DNA of 9,205 bases from CAYJIL01 sp964370235 (GTDB taxonomy: Bacteria; Bacteroidota; Bacteroidia; Bacteroidales; Rikenellaceae): assembly GCA_964370235.1 (NCBI GenBank), contig CAYJIL010000090.1:1-9205 (forward strand). Direction: 5' to 3'. The notes below the pieces were generated by a model. That model worked only from the letters and a program-made list of their open reading frames with translations, did no database searches and was not told the origin of the DNA. The translations under genes were made by a program, and so were the position numbers. Positions 6,331 to 9,205 of the stretch are shown here, in pieces; position 1 is the first letter of the stretch, and each line of letters begins with the position of its first letter.

Positions 6331-7618
6331 CCTTATACTATACATTGTAATAGGTATATCAGTAATAACAACAATATCCATTCTAGGGTATAGGTTTTCG
6401 GGCTCTAGTTCAGACTCTACTTCGGAACAAGAACAAGAGATTGTCGAGCCAGTTTCGGAGTATATGTATGGTATATGTATCGACTCTCTAAATGTAAACG
6501 AGGGCGAGGTAAAATCGGGTTCAACATTCTCGACTATACTTTCGGCACACGGAGTATCGGCACAAAAAATAGATCAATTAGTAAAGAAATCGGACGGTGT
6601 ATTCGACCTTCGTGGTTTGCGAGGCGGTAAGAAATACAACCTCTTGGTAGATAAAGATTCGTTAGCTACACCACGTTTTTTGGTGTATGAGCACTCTATT
6701 AAGGAGTATATAGTTTTTGCGCTAGGCGATTCGGTATATGTAGCCAAAGGTGAGAAACCCGTTACTATCGAGCGTCGCAGGTTGCAAGCTACCATCACTA
6801 GTTCGTTGTGGAATGCAATTGTCGATAATAATGTGTCATATCTACTATCCGAGAAGCTCGAAGATGCATACCAATGGTCGGTAGACTTTTATGGTATTCA
6901 AAACGGCGATAATTTTAACGTAATATATGACGAGGAGATTATCGAGGGCGAAAGCGTAGGCATTGGGCAGGTTTATGGTGCGTGGTTTGAGACAGGTGGC
7001 AAAAAGATAATTGCCATTAACTATGATTATGATGGGCGTAGAGGCTTTTGGGACGAAAACGGTAAGAGTGCAAAAAAAGCATTCCTAAAAGCACCGCTTA
7101 GCTACTCACGCATTAGTTCTAAATTTACAGCATCTCGCATGCACCCAGTGCTAAGGATACGTCGTCCACACTTTGGTGTTGATTATGCTGCACCATCGGG
7201 TACACCAGTGCGTGCCATTGCCGATGGTACTATCACAATGCGCAAGTATAGTGGTGGTGGCGGTAATACTATCAAAATAAAGCACAGTCGTGGCTATGAG
7301 TCGGGCTACCTACACCTGCGTGGCTATGCCAAGGGCATTAGTGTTGGTAAGCGTGTTTCACAAGGCGATATTATTGGTTATGTGGGTTCTACGGGTCTTT
7401 CTACGGGGCCTCACCTCGATTTCCGTATTTGGAAGGGTGGCAAACCAATCGACCCTCTAAAGCTAAACCAAGAGCCGGGCGTGCCACTACCATCTTCGGA
7501 GATGACTCGTTTTGGCAAGGTGCGTGATTTGATTATTGCCGAGCTAGAGGGTGGCGAATATGTCGACCCTAATGCAGCAGATACAAGTGCAGTTGATACT
7601 TTAACTCTTGAGCAGTAG
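6311..7618 (+). CDS. Membrane-anchored M23 family (LytM-type) peptidoglycan peptidase
   Basis: This is a probable murein endopeptidase acting on cell-wall cross-links in the periplasm. An uncleaved signal anchor (about 8-26) and a polar linker precede a region around residues 55-160 resembling the LysM/OapA-like N-terminal part of MepM-type enzymes (SGSTFSTILSAHGVSAQKI). The catalytic LytM domain spans about 260-385: H287 and D291 in PHFGVDY are zinc ligands, H335 in YLHL is a catalytic-site His, and H368 starts the terminal motif. That motif reads GPHLDF, so the usual second His of HxH, the third zinc ligand, is Asp (D370). Asp can bind zinc, so activity is still possible. I recall similar HLD motifs in some Bacteroidetes homologs but cannot confirm it. 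The 435-aa length fits MepM-like proteins. The start within the YitT gene is supported by the anchor directly after it. The next gene begins 2 nt downstream. Confidence 0.92.
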   Translation: MSLRNRNLILYIVIGISVITTISILGYRFSGSSSDSTSEQEQEIVEPVSEYMYGICIDSLNVNEGEVKSGSTFSTILSAHGVSAQKIDQLVKKSDGVFDLRGLRGGKKYNLLVDKDSLATPRFLVYEHSIKEYIVFALGDSVYVAKGEKPVTIERRRLQATITSSLWNAIVDNNVSYLLSEKLEDAYQWSVDFYGIQNGDNFNVIYDEEIIEGESVGIGQVYGAWFETGGKKIIAINYDYDGRRGFWDENGKSAKKAFLKAPLSYSRISSKFTASRMHPVLRIRRPHFGVDYAAPSGTPVRAIADGTITMRKYSGGGGNTIKIKHSRGYESGYLHLRGYAKGISVGKRVSQGDIIGYVGSTGLSTGPHLDFRIWKGGKPIDPLKLNQEPGVPLPSSEMTRFGKVRDLIIAELEGGEYVDPNAADTSAVDTLTLEQ

Positions 7619-7620
7619 TA

Positions 7621-8043
7621 ATGGATAGTGCAATCATAGACTTTATTTCAAAGCATCACGTTATGACTCTTGCCACTTGTAGTGGCGAGCAGCCATATTG
7701 TGCAAACCTTTTTTATGCCTTTGACCAAGAGACAAACTCTTTTTTCTTTACCACCAATGTAGAAACAAGGCATGGTGCCGAGGCTTTAGAGAATAGCCAA
7801 GTTGCAGCATCTATCGTTCTTGAGACCGAAGTTGTGGGCATAATACAAGGTCTACAAATTGTAGCCCGTGCATATCGTCCTAGCGATCAAGAGCTAAAAA
7901 GAGCCAAAAAGCTATACCTAAAACGTTTCCCATATGCTGTGCTTATGGATCTTGAAATGTGGGTTATGGAGGTGCAATTTGCCAAATTAACAAACAATAA
8001 ATTGGGCTTTGGAAAAAAGCTCATTTGGAACAAAAATGAGTAA
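7621..8043 (+). CDS. yhbP: YhbP/UPF0306 family protein (pyridoxamine 5'-phosphate oxidase-like fold)
   Basis: This small cytoplasmic protein (140 aa; E. coli YhbP is about 147) belongs to the split-barrel, flavin-binding-like superfamily. Family features visible along the length are: an N-terminal SKHHVMTLAT strand, PYCANLFYAFD (25-35) matching the CAN-FY-FD pattern of YhbP, an FTTNVETRHG segment (43-52), a VVGIIQGLQI strand (71-80), KKLYLKRFPYA (96-106), and the diagnostic tail LGFGKKLIW (128-136). The family's substrate and cofactor are unproven; FMN or another flavin/haem ligand is only an inference from the fold. It starts 2 nt after the M23 stop and its end overlaps the SDR gene by 8 bp, so it is probably translationally coupled on both sides. 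The identification rests on a clear resemblance to E. coli YhbP recalled from memory. Confidence 0.88.
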   Translation: MDSAIIDFISKHHVMTLATCSGEQPYCANLFYAFDQETNSFFFTTNVETRHGAEALENSQVAASIVLETEVVGIIQGLQIVARAYRPSDQELKRAKKLYLKRFPYAVLMDLEMWVMEVQFAKLTNNKLGFGKKLIWNKNE

Positions 8044-9040
8044 ACACGAGTGTAAAATAGTGGTATGTGGTGCAACCGGAATGGTTGGTTCGCACCTAGT
8101 TGCTGAGCTTTTGGCTGCGGGCTATCGTCGCATTACTTTGGTGGTGCGTTCGGCTAGTTCGCTTTTGCTGTTAGAGCAAACGATAGGCTCTTTGCACCAA
8201 AGCGGCATTGAGCTTTGTGAGTCGAGACTCGATGATGTTGCTTCGCTCACTACTATTTTTGAAGGTGCACACACGGTGTTCAACTGCGCTGCAATCGTAA
8301 AATTTACAGCCAAAGAGAGCCAATCAATCATAAGAACCAATACGCTCATTGCAGCAACAATAGTAGAGGCTGCACGAAGAGTAGGCGTTAAGCACATCAT
8401 ACACACTGGCTCTATTGCCTCACTACAAACATCGGGCGATATTACTAGAGAGGACAATTACTTTTCGTCTTTGCAAGGGCATTCGCCCTATGCAGTTAGC
8501 AAGTTTTATAGCGATTGTGAAATAGAGAAAGCCTCTTTGCATGGCATACGAACAACCATTGTTCAGCCATCGGTCATACTCGGTAGTGGTTCGTGGAAAA
8601 CAGACCATATTTCGGGTCTATTTTCTCTTGTTGCCAAAGGATTACCTTTTTATAGTAATGGTACAACTGGTTATGTCGATGTGTTAGATGTAGCGCTTGC
8701 TATGAGGTTATTGAGCGAGACTAGTGGCGATGCATCCGAACGATATATACTCAATGCAGCAAACCTATCTTTTGGGCAATTGTTTACCAAAATATCACGT
8801 TCGCTAGGAGTTTCGGCTCCTTGGCTATATGTTCCCAAATGGTTGCTCAAGTTGATTACTTGGTCGCTATTAAAGCTAGAGCGTAAAGGCGTGTTTTTAG
8901 CCCTAAATTCGGCCACTGTAAAGTGTTTGTATTCACAATCTGCATATGATGGTTCAAAGGTAGAGAAAATAGGCAATTTTAGCTATCGTTCTATCGATGA
9001 TACTATATCTCGAATAGCTAGTGAGTATAAGAGCAAGTAA
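8036..9040 (+). CDS. NAD(P)-dependent epimerase/dehydratase-like extended SDR
   Basis: This is a predicted cytoplasmic NAD(P)-dependent oxidoreductase or epimerase of the extended short-chain dehydrogenase/reductase superfamily, 334 aa. Residues 8-24 hold the Rossmann nucleotide-binding glycine motif GATGMVG (12-18), FNCAAIVKF (82-90) matches the NAA-type strand, and S126 (HTGS), Y152 and K156 (SPYAVSK) form the catalytic triad. The C-terminal half (about 180-334) includes QPSVILGSG (177-185) and a YVDVLDVA segment (213-220) that commonly lines the substrate pocket in this group. The substrate is not evident; relatives act on nucleotide sugars, flavonoid-like ketones or sterols. I chose ATG at 8036 over the in-frame TTG at 8009, because it places the Rossmann strand seven residues in and gives a tight 8-bp overlap (ATGAGTAA) with the YhbP-type gene. 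It is the last gene of the operon. Confidence 0.88.
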   Translation: MSKHECKIVVCGATGMVGSHLVAELLAAGYRRITLVVRSASSLLLLEQTIGSLHQSGIELCESRLDDVASLTTIFEGAHTVFNCAAIVKFTAKESQSIIRTNTLIAATIVEAARRVGVKHIIHTGSIASLQTSGDITREDNYFSSLQGHSPYAVSKFYSDCEIEKASLHGIRTTIVQPSVILGSGSWKTDHISGLFSLVAKGLPFYSNGTTGYVDVLDVALAMRLLSETSGDASERYILNAANLSFGQLFTKISRSLGVSAPWLYVPKWLLKLITWSLLKLERKGVFLALNSATVKCLYSQSAYDGSKVEKIGNFSYRSIDDTISRIASEYKSK

Positions 9041-9205
9041 TATCGATATAGCAGGGTAGTAGATTAGTATTCGTACAAACTAGGCGTGTAAATTCGTTTT
9101 TTTGGAGATTTAAGCCGTGCTATATTAAAATGGGTATAATGGTAAAAAAAGATATAATGGTAAAAAACAGTTGGTGAAATCGCTGTAAATTGTTGTTATC
9201 CAGAT
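9041..9205. other. Non-coding tail after the SDR gene
   Basis: This AT-rich stretch runs to the end of the window. I see no convincing gene, tRNA or intrinsic terminator in it on either strand. It contains the perfect 10-nt palindrome ATATCGATAT (9040-9049), a run of seven T residues after TTCG (around 9100-9107) without a clear stem, and the 15-nt direct repeat listed separately. It probably separates the operon from the next gene beyond the window. Confidence 0.5.
9135..9167. repeat. Two direct copies of a 15-nt sequence
   Basis: TATAATGGTAAAAAA occurs at 9135-9149 and again at 9153-9167, identical, separated by AGA (an 18-nt period). Each copy contains ATGGTAAAA, so both could be read in one frame within a 15-codon reading frame at 9130-9177. 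It may be a slippage duplication or paired protein-binding sites; nothing else in the window repeats it. Confidence 0.7.

Noticed and set aside
8009..8035. Upstream TTG start for the SDR gene, nine codons before the ATG
   Set aside because: It would give a 35-bp overlap with the YhbP-type gene and add residues before the usual start of the Rossmann strand; ATG at 8036 fits the family better.
9130..9177. 15-codon reading frame (MGIMVKKDIMVKNSW)
   Set aside because: It is very short and made mostly of the direct repeat, with no ribosome-binding signal, so I keep only the repeat.
1..9205. Mobile element, prophage, defence system or CRISPR
   Set aside because: The only phage-like item is the lone S24-type regulator; I saw no transposase, integrase, terminal inverted repeats, spaced repeat array or nuclease genes.

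Overview
The window looks like chromosomal DNA from a member of the Bacteroidetes, most likely Bacteroidales. Four things point there: promoter-like sites of the Bacteroidetes type (TTTG, then about 19 nt, then TAnnTTTG); mostly no Shine-Dalgarno sequences before the genes; a BlaR1-like M56 protein that carries SusC/TonB-plug-like modules; and a leucyl-tRNA synthetase with a large extra segment. I cannot name a genus. All eight genes I accept are on the + strand, and the region is compact.

Region 1 (about 1-1793) is a self-contained two-gene signalling operon. It has a promoter with a perfect 9+9 bp inverted repeat between its two elements, a BlaI/MecI-type repressor, an M56 (BlaR1-type) membrane zinc protease 3 nt downstream, and a strong intrinsic terminator. 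The receptor has no penicillin-binding sensor domain. Its extracytoplasmic part appears to be two diverged copies of a SusC-plug-like module, so the signal it senses is unknown.

Region 2 (about 1794-2490) is a single gene for an XRE/S24 (CI/LexA-like) regulator. Both residues of its self-cleavage dyad appear to be replaced.

Region 3 (about 2491-9040) looks like one long transcription unit: leuS, a YitT-family membrane protein, a membrane-anchored M23 peptidase, a YhbP-type flavin-fold protein and an extended short-chain dehydrogenase/reductase (SDR). Gaps are 9 nt or less, and two junctions overlap (20 bp and 8 bp), so translational coupling is likely. A perfect -7 element precedes leuS, and the presumed leader contains a hairpin. 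Apart from LeuRS and cell-wall hydrolysis, substrates are not evident, and I see no single pathway linking all five genes.

Region 4 (9041-9205) has no recognisable gene. It contains a 15-nt direct repeat with an 18-nt period. I found no rRNA, tRNA, CRISPR array, insertion sequence or prophage structure. Most of the window is ordinary; the best leads are the BlaI/M56-plug system, the inactivated-looking S24 regulator and a zinc-ligand substitution in the M23 enzyme.
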